Shown in pieces: positions 38,301-48,721 of a stretch of DNA of 64,000 nt; within the stretch, counting starts at the first letter, position 1, and the number at the start of each line of letters is the position of its first letter. The notes under the pieces were generated by a model that worked only from the letters and a program-made list of their open reading frames with translations, made no database searches and had not been told where the DNA came from. The stretch is from Megalobrama amblycephala (lineage: Eukaryota; Chordata; Actinopteri; Cypriniformes; Xenocyprididae), in NCBI RefSeq assembly GCF_018812025.1, contig NC_063054.1, positions 37,514,896-37,578,895 on the forward strand, written 5' to 3'. A program made the translations under genes and the position numbers.

Positions 38301-41130
38301 TACTGTGAAAGAATTCACAAATCACAAGGAAGCTACAGACTCAGGAAAGGGTTAACTGACAAAAACTGTACTGTGAAAATTTTCAAAAATCAGAATAGTG
38401 AAGTTAAGGACTCAAGGAAGGCTTAACAGACCAAAATTCTACAGTAAAATATTTTGGAAATCCCAACAGAGAAGCTACAGACTCAGGAAAGAGTTAACTG
38501 GCCAAAATTGAACTGTGAAAAAATTCACAAACCAGAATAGTCAAGTTAGGCACCCAGTTAACTGATCGCAATAATAAAGGAAGGGTTAACTGACTAAAAC
38601 TGTATTGTGAAAGATTTCAGAAATCACAATAGTGAAGTTAATGACTCATGAAAGAGTTAACTGACCAAAATTGTACTGTGTAAGATTTCATAAATCACAA
38701 TACTGAAGTAAGGGTTAACTGACCAAACCTGTACTGTGAAAGAATTCACAAATCACAATACTGAAGTTAACCCAGGAAAGAGTTAACTGGACCAAAATTG
38801 TACTGTGAAAGAATTCACAAATCCAACAGGAAAGCAACAGACTCAGGAAAGGGTTAACTGACCAAAATTGTACTGTGAAAGAATTCACAAATCACAGTAC
38901 TGAAGTTAACCCAGGAAAGAGTTAATTGGACCAAAATTGTACTGTGAAAGAATTCACAAATCACAATACTGAAGTTAACCCAGGAAAGAGTTAATTGGAC
39001 CAAAATTGTACTGTGAAAGAATTCACAAATCACAGTACTGAAGTTAACCCAGGAAAGAGTTAATTGGACCAAAATTGTACTGTGAAAGATTTCACAAATC
39101 ACAATAGTGAAGTTAAGGACTCAGGGAAGGGTTAACTGATGAAAACTGCACTGTAAAATATTTCACAAATCAGAATAGTGAGGTTATGAACTTAAGGAAG
39201 GGTTAACAGACAAAAGCTGTACTGTGAAAGATTTCACAAACCACAATAATGAAGTAAGGGTTAAATGACCAAAATTTGTATTGTGATAGAATTCAAAAAT
39301 CACAACAGGGAAACTACAGACTCAGGAAAGGGTTAACTGACCAAAACTGTATTGTGAAAGATTTCCGAAATCACATTACTGAAGGACTCAGGAAAGAACT
39401 GACCTAAATAATACTAAGAAAGATTTCACAAATCACAAAAGGAAAGCTACAGACTCAGGAAAGGGTTAACTGACCAAAATTGTACTGTGAAAGATTTCAC
39501 AAATCACAACAGGAAAGCAACAGACTCAGGAAAGGGTTAACTGACCAAAATTGTACTGTGAAAGAATTCACAAATCACAATACTGAAGTTAACCCAGGAA
39601 AGAGTTAATTGGACCAAAATTGTACTGTAAAAGATTTCACAAATCACAATACTGAAGTTAACCCAGGAAAGAGTTAATTGGACCAAAATTGTACTGTGAA
39701 AGATTTCACAAATCACAATACTGAAGTTAACCCAGGAAAGAGTTAATTGGACCAAAATTGTACTGTGAAAGATTTCACAAATCACAATACTGAAGTTAAC
39801 CCAGGAAAGAGTTAACGGACCAAAATTGTATTGTGATAGAATTCACAAATCACAACAGGGAAACTACAGACTCAGGAAAGGGTTAACTGACCAAAACTGT
39901 ATTGTGAAAGATTTCCGAAATCACATTACTGAAGGACTCAGGAAAGAACTGACCTAAATAATACTGAGAAAGATTTCACAAATCACAAAAGGAAAGCTAC
40001 AGACTCAGGAAAGGGTTAACTGACCAAAATTGTACTGTGAAAGATTTCACAAACCAGAATAGTCAAGTTAGGCACCCAGGGAAGAACTGATTGCAATAAT
40101 AAAGGAAGGGTTAACTGACCAAAACTGTATTGTGAAAGATTTCAGAAATCACAATAGTGAAGTTAATGACTCATGAAAGAGTTAACTGACCAAAATTGTA
40201 CTGTGAAAGAATTCACAAATCACAATACTGAAGTAAGGGTTAACTGACCAAACCTGTACTGTGAAAGAATTCACAAATCACAATACTGAAGTTAACCCAG
40301 GAAAGATTTAACGGGACCAAAATTGTACTGTGAAAGAATTCACAAATCCAACAGGAAAGCAACAGACTCAGGAAAGGGTTAACTGGCCAAAACTGTACTG
40401 TGAAAAATTTCACAATTCGGAATAGTGAAGTTAAGGACTCAGGAAAGAGTTAACTGACCAAAATTGTACTTTGAAGGAATTTACAAATCTCAACACGGAA
40501 GCTACGGACTCAGGAAAGGGTTAACTAAAACTTTTTGTTCGATTTTGTATTAACGGTCTGTGTTTATTGGGAATAAACGTTAAAATAGAGAAAGCCTATT
40601 TTGTCTAAAGGTTCAATAAACTGTTCCATTTAAAAAAAAAGATTTTTAAACCTATTATTTTAGACTTTAAAGGGTTAATACTTGCATGCCTGGCTTAGCA
40701 ATAAACATCATTACCTGTAATAAATACGTGTTTTGACCACTGTCCTTTCGTTTGTCGTAACAGGGGTGGCGGCGTCGGTCTGGTCCTCGCGAGTGCAGGG
40801 TTCGGCATGTTAACAGCACCTCTCATGGAGCTCCACAATCAGAAGGGTTTCTTCCTGCATCACGTGATCCTCACCTGCTGCACGCTGCTCTGCATCATTT
40901 GCATACCGTTGCTCCCGGAGACCGCCGGCCAACCGCTGCCCGAGACTATAGCTGAAGGGGAGGGGCTACTGCGGCGGCCCATCCTCCCTGGAGAGCAGCA
41001 CCACCTCCTGGCCAGGACCGAGGTCAGGGAATACTCGCGTGTTCAGGACACGCCCCTTCACCAGGTCGTGAACCCCGGCAACGGCTCAGTGCCTAGCAAC
41101 AGTACAGCCAATGGCGTGAGGACTTCATGA
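21271..41130 (+). CDS. slc22a23: slc22a23, complete ten-exon coding region
   Basis: The joined coding exons total 1,800 bases (599 residues plus TGA): 21271-21675, 27426-27529, 27606-27760, 30609-30777, 33963-34090, 34178-34280, 35870-36081, 36174-36206, 37269-37392 and 40764-41130. Every junction is GT-AG and keeps frame. The product is an SLC22 (organic ion transporter-like) member of the major facilitator superfamily, expected to have twelve membrane segments; the substrate of SLC22A23 is not established. The first membrane segment is at about residues 47-70. A glycine/asparagine-rich extracellular loop with N-glycosylation sequons (NGT about 87, NGS about 102) follows. DWLGR.PVLL at about 169-178 is the MFS loop 2-3 motif, and PESLRW at about 281-286 is the OCT-type signature. 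NLWKN, GYGIHHC, FGRRGG, AEITPTVIR and the C-terminal LLPET region match human SLC22A23 closely. The N-terminus is shorter than in human (686 residues). SLC22A17 is the nearest alternative but fits less well, and the psmg4/bphl neighbours favour slc22a23. Confidence 0.95.
22115..22338. mobile_element. MITE with TCACAGACARGGCTTA ends
   Basis: The left end CCCAGTGTCACAGACAGGGCTTAGATTAAGCC is mirrored by the right end, which on the other strand reads CCCCCGTTTCACAGACAAGGCTTA. It is 224 bp and non-coding. I recall it as a frequent fish MITE. Confidence 0.7.
22414..24959. mobile_element. hAT-like non-autonomous element with internal tandem expansion
   Basis: The termini are TAGGGATGCACTGATAT at left and, on the other strand, TAGGGATGCACAATATATC at right. 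The flanking 8-mers are AAAATTAT (22406-22413) and AAAATGAT (24960-24967), one mismatch apart, as expected of an aged hAT 8-bp target duplication. The interior is about seven tandem copies of a 350-395 bp unit, starting near 22440, 22837, 23225, 23597, 23968, 24320 and 24712, each opening GATACCGATAACCGATAATTC. No transposase is present. Confidence 0.8.
25352..26529. other. Intron 1 of slc22a23, nothing further identified
   Basis: Mixed unique-looking sequence. Small ORFs at 25676-25958 (minus) lack splice or domain support. Confidence 0.4.
26530..27180. repeat. AT-rich tandem repeat, about three copies of a 230-250 bp unit
   Basis: The landmark 'tactgtattacagtaaaaatactctaatacaa' recurs near 26548, 26768 and 27020. 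In the later two copies it is followed by 'atcagcataaattaaa'. A (TA)n run ends the tract at 27150-27175. Confidence 0.65.
27426..27529 (+). CDS. slc22a23: slc22a23 coding exon 2
   Basis: The acceptor TTGGTTGCAG precedes it and the donor TG|GTACGT follows, so the exon ends in phase 2. It encodes WTLVCDGEWKVHIAKF and membrane segment 2, up to the DW of the DWLGR motif. It is nearly identical in this stretch to human SLC22A23. Confidence 0.95.
27606..27760 (+). CDS. slc22a23: slc22a23 coding exon 3
   Basis: The 76-bp intron before it ends in CTGTCAG. The exon completes Trp170 and encodes LGRIPVLL and membrane segment 3. It continues through TMFSTLRFFEGFC-type sequence (here AMFSTLRFFEGFC) and segment 4, ending A|GTGAGT in phase 1. 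Confidence 0.95.
28085..28126. repeat. (TA)n microsatellite
   Basis: Perfect TA run of about 40 bp in intron 3. Confidence 0.9.
28130..29215. mobile_element. Repeat-derived segment with AGGGCTGTTGATTTAACGCATTAA left end
   Basis: The left edge resembles the AGGGCTGTC..TTAA ends of fish hAT-like repeats, and the right edge ends in TTAATCGTTTGACA. The arms pair poorly, so boundaries are uncertain. The interior holds no transposase. Confidence 0.4.
29267..29431. repeat. Long hairpin/palindrome
   Basis: The left arm TTAATGCTGATTCTCATTAA and following bases are mirrored at the right by AATGAGAATCAGCATTA(A). The arms are about 60 nt, differ by a few A/T-run length changes, and close over a (TA)n core. 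Confidence 0.85.
29432..30608. other. Intron 3 of slc22a23, right part, nothing identified
   Basis: No ORF or clear repeat structure. A slightly GC-richer patch at 30300-30430 (GGGCGGGGCTTG .. GCCCCGCCC) may be a repeat fragment. Confidence 0.4.
30609..30777 (+). CDS. slc22a23: slc22a23 coding exon 4
   Basis: The acceptor is TCTCTCAG and the donor TG|GTAAGA (phase 2). It encodes RIELCLPKWRF, membrane segment 5, the LMPGLAALCRDWQ loop and segment 6. Confidence 0.95.
31847..33348. mobile_element. Inner TTAA element (AGGCAGGGTAGG ends), 1.5 kb
   Basis: Perfect TTAA duplications flank it (31843-31846 and 33349-33352). The terminal inverted repeats start AGGCAGGGTAGG and remain alignable for about 150 bp (shared AATTTGTTTAAACTT, ATAATTAAAATGTAAG, TATAAAAATCGAGTG). 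The related empty site at about 36722-36762 confirms the insertion. It carries one exon-like ORF on the minus strand. Confidence 0.85.
32816..33042 (-). CDS. Element-borne exon-like ORF, unknown function
   Basis: On the minus strand within the inner TTAA element, an ATG at 33042 opens MAEKQQAKFTV, a lysine-rich KPGKKRKT stretch and GVAFQRWRELRELKGLKSD..LALFLLD-type sequence. It ends at ACAG|GTAAATC near 32817-32816. The frame is open further upstream to 33087. The RWRELRELKGLKSD motif is one I associate with repeat-borne predicted proteins in fish; no enzymatic domain is visible. Whether it is translated is unknown, and the element sits antisense in slc22a23 intron 4. Confidence 0.35.
33963..34090 (+). 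CDS. slc22a23: slc22a23 coding exon 5
   Basis: The acceptor TTTGTCAG leads in and CAG|GTGAAT leads out (phase 1). It carries the MFPESLRWLLATQ signature and the start of the central cytosolic loop. Confidence 0.95.
34178..34280 (+). CDS. slc22a23: slc22a23 coding exon 6
   Basis: The preceding intron is only 87 bp and contains a (GAT)n run. The acceptor is TTTTGTAG and the donor TC|GTAAGT (phase 2). It encodes the rest of the central loop, including GTRNLWKN, and the start of membrane segment 7 (VVLCVNS). Confidence 0.95.
34520..35690. repeat. T-rich low-complexity tract in intron 6
   Basis: Degenerate repetition of 'tttatttattttaatctatttttat' and 'ttctctacatttc' units makes this a diverged minisatellite of the intron. 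No gene is seen. Confidence 0.8.
35870..36081 (+). CDS. slc22a23: slc22a23 coding exon 7
   Basis: The acceptor is CCTCTCAG and the donor AACC|GTACGT (phase 1). It encodes LTGYGIHHCFAR, membrane segment 8, FGRRGGLL (the second MFS loop motif, between segments 8 and 9) and segment 9 (TALASLLQLGLLN). Confidence 0.95.
36174..36206 (+). CDS. slc22a23: slc22a23 coding exon 8 (33-bp microexon)
   Basis: Bounded by TTAACACAG and GCAG|GTAAAA, this microexon encodes LIGKYSLRHDA in phase 1-1. The LIGKYS match to human SLC22A23 and the preserved frame support it. Confidence 0.85.
36716..37005 (-). mobile_element. Inverted, uninterrupted copy of the middle nested element
   Basis: The reverse complement aligns with 31550-31843 plus 33349-33400, joined at a single TTAA-like site (GATGAAGTAAAAAAATT against GATTAAGTAAAAAAATT). 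It lies in intron 8. Confidence 0.7.
37269..37392 (+). CDS. slc22a23: slc22a23 coding exon 9
   Basis: The acceptor is TGTCATAG and the donor CAG|GTCAGC (phase 2). It encodes LNRRFSYAFSIIGMF, membrane segment 10, and AEITPTVIR. Confidence 0.95.
37490..40520. repeat. Minisatellite in the last slc22a23 intron (TTCACAAATCACAATA type)
   Basis: Tandem units of roughly 60-80 bp combine 'aggaaagggttaactgaccaaaattgtactgtgaaaga', 'ttcacaaatcacaatactgaagttaaccc' and variants. Larger blocks are duplicated: about 37793-38180 recurs nearly unchanged at about 39103-39490, and part of it again at about 39840-40035. Small minus-strand ORFs (38854-39102 and 39537-39785) are repeat translations. Confidence 0.9.
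40764..41130 (+). CDS. slc22a23: slc22a23 coding exon 10 and stop
   Basis: The acceptor GTCGTAACAG opens the exon. It encodes GGGVGLVLASAGFGMLTAP (membrane segment 11), ELHNQKGFFLHH, segment 12 (TCCTLLCIICIPLLPET) and a cytosolic tail ending TANGVRTS. The stop TGA is at 41128-41130. Human SLC22A23 ends with a similar TANGM tail. Confidence 0.95.
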
Positions 41131-41890
41131 CAGCATTTTCTAAGAACGGCCAATCGAAGAACAGTGGGAGCGATAGGTTTCGATTGTAAAGAACGAGTTT
41201 CATTCATTTGTTTTTAAAACCGCGGACTGAGACAGATGTCCCGATAAAAGTGTCAAACGCCTCATTAACCAGCATCGGTGAAGATTATTACCATTGTAGA
41301 AACTGAAAATGTTATTTTAACTTGCATTCAATGAAAGGAGTTCTATTTTTCGAACGGCCACTAATTTAATGTCTCCGAACAACAACCTCATGGAGGAGTT
41401 TCACTGATTTGAATGTGTTTTTTGTATGTTTGGTAAATGTTTGGTATTTATTAAGGACAGAATGACGACAGTAAGAACCGACGGGCCTCGTTCACGACAC
41501 GAGTGAAGCAAATTTAAGTAGTTGTAATGCTTTCCATTCGTAGGAATGGTGGTCAAGCGCGACAGAAATGAGTTTTGCTCACGTTTCTTGAATGAAGCGC
41601 GTCGTGTTCGTGTGCACCTCACTATGTTCAGGTTTTTTTTAGTCTGTCTGTTTTGCACTAAAACTAGAAAAGCAATCATCAGTCGGCCAGATGAATCTGA
41701 ACTGAATGTGTATGAAACCACATCTAGACAGATGATGGCTGTTTAAAAAAAATACAACAGCACAACTTAATGGTCTGCTCTTAACAAGCAAACATTCACA
41801 AACTCAATAACCTTCATCTGGTGAAACCTGTCAGGAAAGTGTCACGGGTCACATCGCACAACAAAATCAATAAAAACAAGAAATAAATGG
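41131..41890 (+). other. slc22a23: slc22a23 3' UTR with poly(A) signals
   Basis: Overlapping candidates AATAAA at 41869-41874 and 41882-41887 lie about 740 nt past the stop. The span carries no other exon, and the small ORFs on both strands are not supported. Confidence 0.6.
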
Positions 41891-43409
41891 TGTACTTTTA
41901 AGAACATTAAGATTTTTCATTACATCAATGGCAATTAAATACATTTTCCTCCCAAATTCGCAATGTAATGTGAAAATATTCAAGTATTCATATACTATTT
42001 TAGTATTGTACTGGCTTGATATGTTTGTTATTTGCCAAGTAAAAACATAAATGTATTAAAGTAATGAGAATTTAATGACAATCATCAAGAATAATAAAAA
42101 TAGGAATAATGTGCAGATGCATTATGGTCATTTCCTTTTGCATTGTGCTAATGATATTTAAGAGGATAATGTCACAATGCTTAAATATTATTATAATGGT
42201 TGTAAAAACAACCATTTTATCTATTTTACTTTTGATTCTGGAGTGAAATGAGACCCAGACACACTTTCATGACATTTACTCAAATCATAAATGTGAACTC
42301 TGGTTGATGTGGAGCATGACCACTAGAAGGGCTGCTGAGTGTTTTCATGTATATTATTATTATTATTATTATTAATGTGTAGAATAGCAGTGGAGTAACT
42401 TGAACATCACAAAACTCCTGTTTATCCTTAAACTACTGAATATGGAACCAAATTATGAAAAAACAACAGTCTCTCGACCTTATAGCAGGACATTAATGAA
42501 ACATTTCAAGGTTTTAAACTGTGATTGCAGGTATTGTGTGTATACAGGCTTCTGGGATATATGTATTTATCTCTGAATGTGAGTCGTGGTATTTCACATC
42601 CTACTAGCAGGAGTAATAGTGAGTAATCAGAAACAAGCACAGGATCAATACTCACGTATATATGCATTTGGCTACTGTCCTGTATAAGCTTCAGCACTCC
42701 ACGATACTGATTAAAGCACATTGGAAGAACGAGCACAAATGAGTGAATCTCACAAAAACAACAACATGCCCAGGCCTTTTTTCACTCCAAAAATCCAAAA
42801 GAAATGACAAAGTATATTTTTCTTAAAGAGAATGAAACCTATTTTTAGGACCAAAAATCTCTCATTACTTTAATGTGGGACAAAATATTGTGTGGGATAA
42901 AATTGTCATGCACAATTGTAAGGTATACGTCACCAAAAAACTGCTTAATTATAAATAAAAAAATATTTTTGTTTTAAAAATAGACTAAAATAATAGATTC
43001 TTTTGGCTTGAAACATGACCTGGACACACATTAATGAGATTCACTCAAACATGGAGTGCATAAACAAATTTGTGCAAGAGACTGAAACATTTTCAATTAG
43101 CGTATTTTTCTGTATTTGACTCATTTTGACGATTAAGATTAGAATTTCATACATGTTAATAGTCCATTTTAAGACATTGCACTTGTAAATAAATACCATT
43201 TTTAATACAGTGTATTTTGTTGCTCGTATTTTATTAGGGTTCCCACACCTTCTGATCAATACATTTCTATAACCTTGTGATCATTCACAAAGAGCAATTT
43301 ATAAGCAATTAGAGAACAGAAAAATACCTTTTACAAGAGGACTGGAAATCAACTGCTTTAATTTTTTAAGTATTTTTATGTATTAATCGCTATTTGTATT
43401 ACCAATGTG
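41891..43409. other. Intergenic, nothing identified
   Basis: AT-rich, with a (TTA)n run at 42354-42375. No gene, RNA gene or long tandem repeat is seen. Confidence 0.4.
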
Positions 43410-43413
43410 TGAA

Positions 43414-46400
43414 CTACGGAAGAGGATTAGGGCCAAGCAATAATAAAAAAAATAAAACCATCTCAAGATTAAAGTTGTTAAATTTCGAGAAAAAAGTCAA
43501 GATAAAATGTTTAGAATAAAGTCATTAAATTTTGAGAAAAAAGTCGAGATAAAATGTTGAGAATAAACTCATTAAATTACGAGAAAAAACTCGTTAAATT
43601 TTAAGAAAAAAGTCGAGATAAAATGTTGAGAATAAACTCATTAAATTACGAGAAAAAAGTCATTAAATTACGAGAAAAAAGTCGAGATAAAATGTTGAGA
43701 ATAAACTCATTAAATTACGAGAAAAAAGTCATTAAATTACGAGAAAAAAGTCGAGATAAAATGTTGAGAATAAACTCATTAAATTACGAGAAAAAAGTCA
43801 TTAAATTACGAGAAAAAAGTCGAGATAAAATGTTGAGAATAAACTCATTAAATTACGAGAAAAAACTCGTTAAATTTTGAGAAAAAAGTCGAGATAAAAT
43901 GTTGAGAATAAACTCATTAAATTATGAGAATAAAGTCATTAAATTACGAGAAAAAAGTCGAGATAAAATGTTGAGAATAAACTCATTAAATTACGAGAAA
44001 AAACTCGTTAAATTTTGAGAAAAAAGTCGAGATAAAATGTTGAGAATAAACTCATTAAATTATGAGAATAAAGTCATTAAATTACGAGAAAAAAGACGTT
44101 AAATTACGAGAACAAATTCGTTAAATTTCGAGAAAAAATTTGTTACATTTCGAGAAAAAAGTCGAGATAAAATGTTGAGAATAAAGTCATTAAATTATGA
44201 GAATAAAGTCATTAAATTACAAGAAAAAAGTCGTTAAATTACGAGAAAAAAGTCGTTAAATTACGAGAACAAATTCGTTAAATTTCGAGAAAAAATTTGA
44301 GTTAAAATGTTGAGAATAAACTCATTAAATTATGAGAATAAAGTCATTAAATTACGAGAACAAATTCGTTAAATTTCGAGAAAAAAGTTGAGATAAAATG
44401 TCGAGAATAAACTCATTAAATTATGAGAATAAAGTAATTAAATTTCGAGAAAAAAGTCATTAAATTATGAGAATAAAGTCATTAAATTACGAGAAAAAAG
44501 TCGTTAAATTATGAGAAAAATGTCATTAAATTTAGAGAAAAAAGTCGTTAAATTATGAGAAAAATGTCGTTAAATTACGAGAACAAATTCGTTAAATTTC
44601 GAGAAAAAAGTCGAGATAAAATGTTGAGAATAAAGTCATTAAATTTTGAGAATAAAGTCATTAAATTTCGAGAAAAAAGTCGTTAAATTACGAGAAAAAA
44701 ATTGTTAAATTTCGAGAAAAAAGTCGAGATAAAATGTTGAGAATAAAGTCATTAAATTATGAGAATAAAGTCATTAAATTACGAGAAAAAAGTCGTTAAA
44801 TTATGAGAAAAATGTCATTAAATTTCGAGAAAAAATTTGTTACATTTCGAGAAAAAAGTCGAGATAAAATGTTGAGAATAAACTCATTAAATTATGAGAA
44901 TAAAGTCATTAAATTACGAGAAAAAAGACGTTAAATTACGAGAACAAATTCGTTAAATTTCGAGAAAAAATTTGAGTTAAAATGTTGAGAATAAACTCAT
45001 TAAATTATGAGAATAAAGTCATTAAATTACGAGAACAAATTCGTTAAATTTCGAGAAAAAAGTTGAGATAAAATGTCGAGAATAAACTCATTAAATTATG
45101 AGAATAAAGTAATTAAATTTCGAGAAAAAAGTCATTAAATTATGAGAAAAAAGTCGAGATAAAATGTTGAGAATAAAGTCATTAAATTATGAGAATAAAG
45201 TCATTAAATTACGAGAAAAAAGTCGTTAAATTATGAGAAAAATGTCATTAAATTTCGAGAAAAAATGTGTTACATTTCGAGAAAAAAGTCGAGATAAAAT
45301 GTTGAGAATAAACTCATTAAATTATGAGAATAAAGTCATTAAATTACGAGAAAAAAGACGTTAAATTACGAGAACAAATTCGTTAAATTTCGAGAAAAAA
45401 TTTGAGTTAAAATGTTGAGAATAAACTCATTAAATTATGAGAATAAAGTCATTAAATTACGAGAACAAATTCGTTAAATTTCGAGAAAAAAGTTGAGATA
45501 AAATGTCGAGAATAAACTCATTAAATTATGAGAATAAAGTAATTAAATTTCGAGAAAAAAGTCATTAAATTATGAGAATAAAGTCATTAAATTACGAGAA
45601 AAAAGTCGTTAAATTATAGAAAAATGTCATTAAATTTAGAGAAAAAAGTCATTAAATTATGAGAAAAATGTCGTTAAATTACGAGAACAAATTCGTTAAA
45701 TTTCGAGAAAAAAGTCGAGATAAAATGTTGAGAATAAAGTCATTAAATTTTGAGAATAAAGTCATTAAATTTCGAGAAAAAAGTCGTTAAATTACGAGAA
45801 AAAAATTTGTTACATTTCGAGAAAAAAGTCGAGATAAAATGTTGAGAATAAACTCATTAAATTATGAGAATAAAGTCATTAAATTACAAGAAAAAAGTCG
45901 TTAAATTACGAGAACAAATTCGTAAAATTTCGAGAAAAAAGTCGAGATAAAATGTTGAGAATAAACTCATTAAATTATGAGAATAAAGTCATTAAATTAC
46001 GAGAAAAAAGTCGTTAAATTATGAGAAAAATGTCATTAAAAATCGAGAAAAAAGTCGTTAAATTACGAGAACAAATTTGTTAAATTTCGAGAAAAAAGTC
46101 GAGATAAAATGTTGAGAATAAACTCATTAAATTATGAGAATAAAGTCATTAAATTACGAGAAAAAAGTCGTTAAATTACGAGAACAAATTCGTTAAATTT
46201 CGAGAAAAAATTTGAGTTAAAATGTTGAGAATAAACTCATTAAATTATGAGAATAAACTCATTAAATTACGAGAACAAATTCTTTAAATTTCGAGAAAAA
46301 ATTTGAGTTAAAACGTTGAGAATAAACTCATTAAATTATGAGAATAAAGTCATTAAATTTCGAGAAAAAAGTCGTTAAATTATGAGAAAAATGTCATTAA

Positions 46401-47817
46401 ATGTCATTAAATTACGAGAAAAAAGTCGAGATTAAATGTTGAGAATAGTCATTAAATTTCGAGAAAAAATGTGTTACATTTCGAGAAAAAAGTCGAGATA
46501 AAATGTTGAGAATAAACTCATTAAATTATGAGAATAAAGTCATTAAATTACGAGAAAAAAGACGTTAAATTACGAGAACAAATTCGTTAAATTTCGAGAA
46601 AAAATTTGAGTTAAAATGTTGAGAATAAACTCATTAAATTATGAGAATAAAGTCATTAAATTACGAGAACAAATTCGTTAAATTTCGAGAAAAAAGTTGA
46701 GATAAAATGTCGAGAATAAACTCATTAAATTATGAGAATAAAGTAATTAAATTTCGAGAAAAAAGTCATTAAATTATGAGAATAAAGTCATTAAATTACG
46801 AGAAAAAAGTCGTTAAATTATAGAAAAATGTCATTAAATTTAGAGAAAAAAGTCATTAAATTATGAGAAAAATGTCGTTAAATTACGAGAACAAATTCGT
46901 TAAATTTCGAGAAAAAAGTCGAGATAAAATGTTGAGAATAAAGTCATTAAATTTTGAGAATAAAGTCATTAAATTTCGAGAAAAAAGTCGTTAAATTACG
47001 AGAAAAAAATTTGTTACATTTCGAGAAAAAAGTCGAGATAAAATGTTGAGAATAAACTCATTAAATTATGAGAATAAAGTCATTAAATTACAAGAAAAAA
47101 GTCGTTAAATTACGAGAACAAATTCGTAAAATTTCGAGAAAAAAGTCGAGATAAAATGTTGAGAATAAACTCATTAAATTATGAGAATAAAGTCATTAAA
47201 TTACGAGAAAAAAGTCGTTAAATTATGAGAAAAATGTCATTAAAAATCGAGAAAAAAGTCGTTAAATTACGAGAACAAATTTGTTAAATTTCGAGAAAAA
47301 AGTCGAGATAAAATGTTGAGAATAAACTCATTAAATTATGAGAATAAAGTCATTAAATTACGAGAAAAAAGTCGTTAAATTACGAGAACAAATTCGTTAA
47401 ATTTCGAGAAAAAATTTGAGTTAAAATGTTGAGAATAAACTCATTAAATTATGAGAATAAACTCATTAAATTACGAGAACAAATTCTTTAAATTTCGAGA
47501 AAAAATTTGAGTTAAAACGTTGAGAATAAACTCATTAAATTATGAGAATAAAGTCATTAAATTTCGAGAAAAAAGTCGTTAAATTATGAGAAAAATGTCA
47601 TTAAATGTCATTAAATTACGAGAAAAAAGTCGAGATTAAATGTTGAGAATAGTCATTAAATTACGAGAAAAAACTCGTTAAATTATGAGAACAAATTCGT
47701 AATTTAACGAGTTTATTCTCAACATTTTATCTTGACTTTTTTCTCGAAATTTAACAACTTTAATCTCGAGATGGTTTTATTTTTTTATTATTGCTTGGCC
47801 CTAATCCTCTTCCGTAG
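43414..47817. mobile_element. 4.4-kb TIR element filled by a minisatellite
   Basis: The left end CTACGGAAGAGGATTAGGGC and the reverse complement of the right end are almost identical for about 125 bp, through AAACCATCTC.AGATTAAAGTTG and into the first repeat units. TGAA flanks both sides (43410-43413 and 47818-47821), a likely target duplication, though the exact cut point is ambiguous by a base or two. No transposase is present. Confidence 0.85.
43480..47700. repeat. Minisatellite inside the TIR element (TTAAATTACGAGAAAAAAGTCG type)
   Basis: Units of about 20 bp ('tcattaaattacgagaaaaaag', 'tcgagataaaatgttgagaataaac', 'tcgttaaatttcgagaaaaaa') are arranged in larger blocks. About 45,250-46,450 and about 46,451-47,652 are a nearly identical direct duplication of about 1.2 kb. 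The ORF at 43623-43880 is a repeat translation. Confidence 0.9.
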
Positions 47818-47821
47818 TGAA

Positions 47822-48671
47822 CAGCTTGTAACGAAACTTAAAAAACGAGACCTTCCTCGACTTCCTAGGTTGTCTATGAAAGCCTGTAAACTGATTTTTA
47901 TGCAGAAGACTCGGGTCGGTTTCCCCGAGAAAATTCAAAGGATAGGACGGTTACGCGCGCTCCCGACATCGTCTCTTCCATTCAGTGACACACAAACCGA
48001 ATGCTATTATGCGTTATAATGCCGAAAAAGCCATCGAAAAGGGATTAAATTCAAACTATAGTCTCACACAGTCATATCTATATAGTCTATAGTCTCAAAT
48101 TCATAATCAAACTATCTTAACAGTGTAATTTTAATGACCTCATCCGTCAACATGATGCCGGTGAATCACAGAGCTGGTGCAAACATGATCAGATGATTTC
48201 TGAACTGCTGTTTCTCAATGCAGTCATTTTGTTGTGTTTATTTTGTTATTGAGAGGAAAGCGCCGCACATATTTACATATTCATCTAACTGTCGTTCTCA
48301 GCGGATGTTAGTTCGCTGCAAAAACTTCTTTTTACTTCTAAGCAAAGACTGAAAGAGAACTTCACCGTCTGTTTTACGTTACGTGTGCGAGCACGAGCAA
48401 TAATTTGCTGGATGCAGTTCACTTAACGACCACCGGTGTCGCTAATAACAAGGTTTTCTGAATTCTACATAGAGACGCTTTAAAATCTCCCTCATATTTC
48501 CAGGTTTTACACAACCTGAAATGATTACATTAAAATTACGAAAAGTTAGAAAATACCAGATCAGTTTTTACCAGGTTATTCTTTGCTATAACTCACATAT
48601 ATCTGGCTCATAACCAGAAAAGTACCACACAAAATAATATTGCATTGCAACAGCATAGTTTTTGCTTTAGA
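47822..48671. other. Intergenic, nothing identified
   Basis: Between the TIR element and the 3' end of psmg4. Slightly CpG-richer at 47820-48020, but no exon is supported. Confidence 0.4.
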
Positions 48672-48677
48672 TTTATT
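48672..48677 (-). other. psmg4: psmg4 poly(A) signal
   Basis: AATAAA on the minus strand, 45 nt past the psmg4 stop codon. Confidence 0.6.
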
Positions 48678-48721
48678 GAGCTATATACAAAAGAAGTGCC
48701 ATGAAGTAAAACAGTGAATGT

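Noticed and set aside
21271..41130. Identification as slc22a17
   Set aside because: Key stretches (KVHIAKFSLLVG, TLRFFEGFC, GYGIHHC, HNQKG) and the psmg4/bphl neighbourhood fit slc22a23 better.
47732..48019. 95-codon plus-strand ORF at the right end of the TIR element
   Set aside because: The first part is the element's terminal repeat and the rest has no recognisable motif or splice partner.
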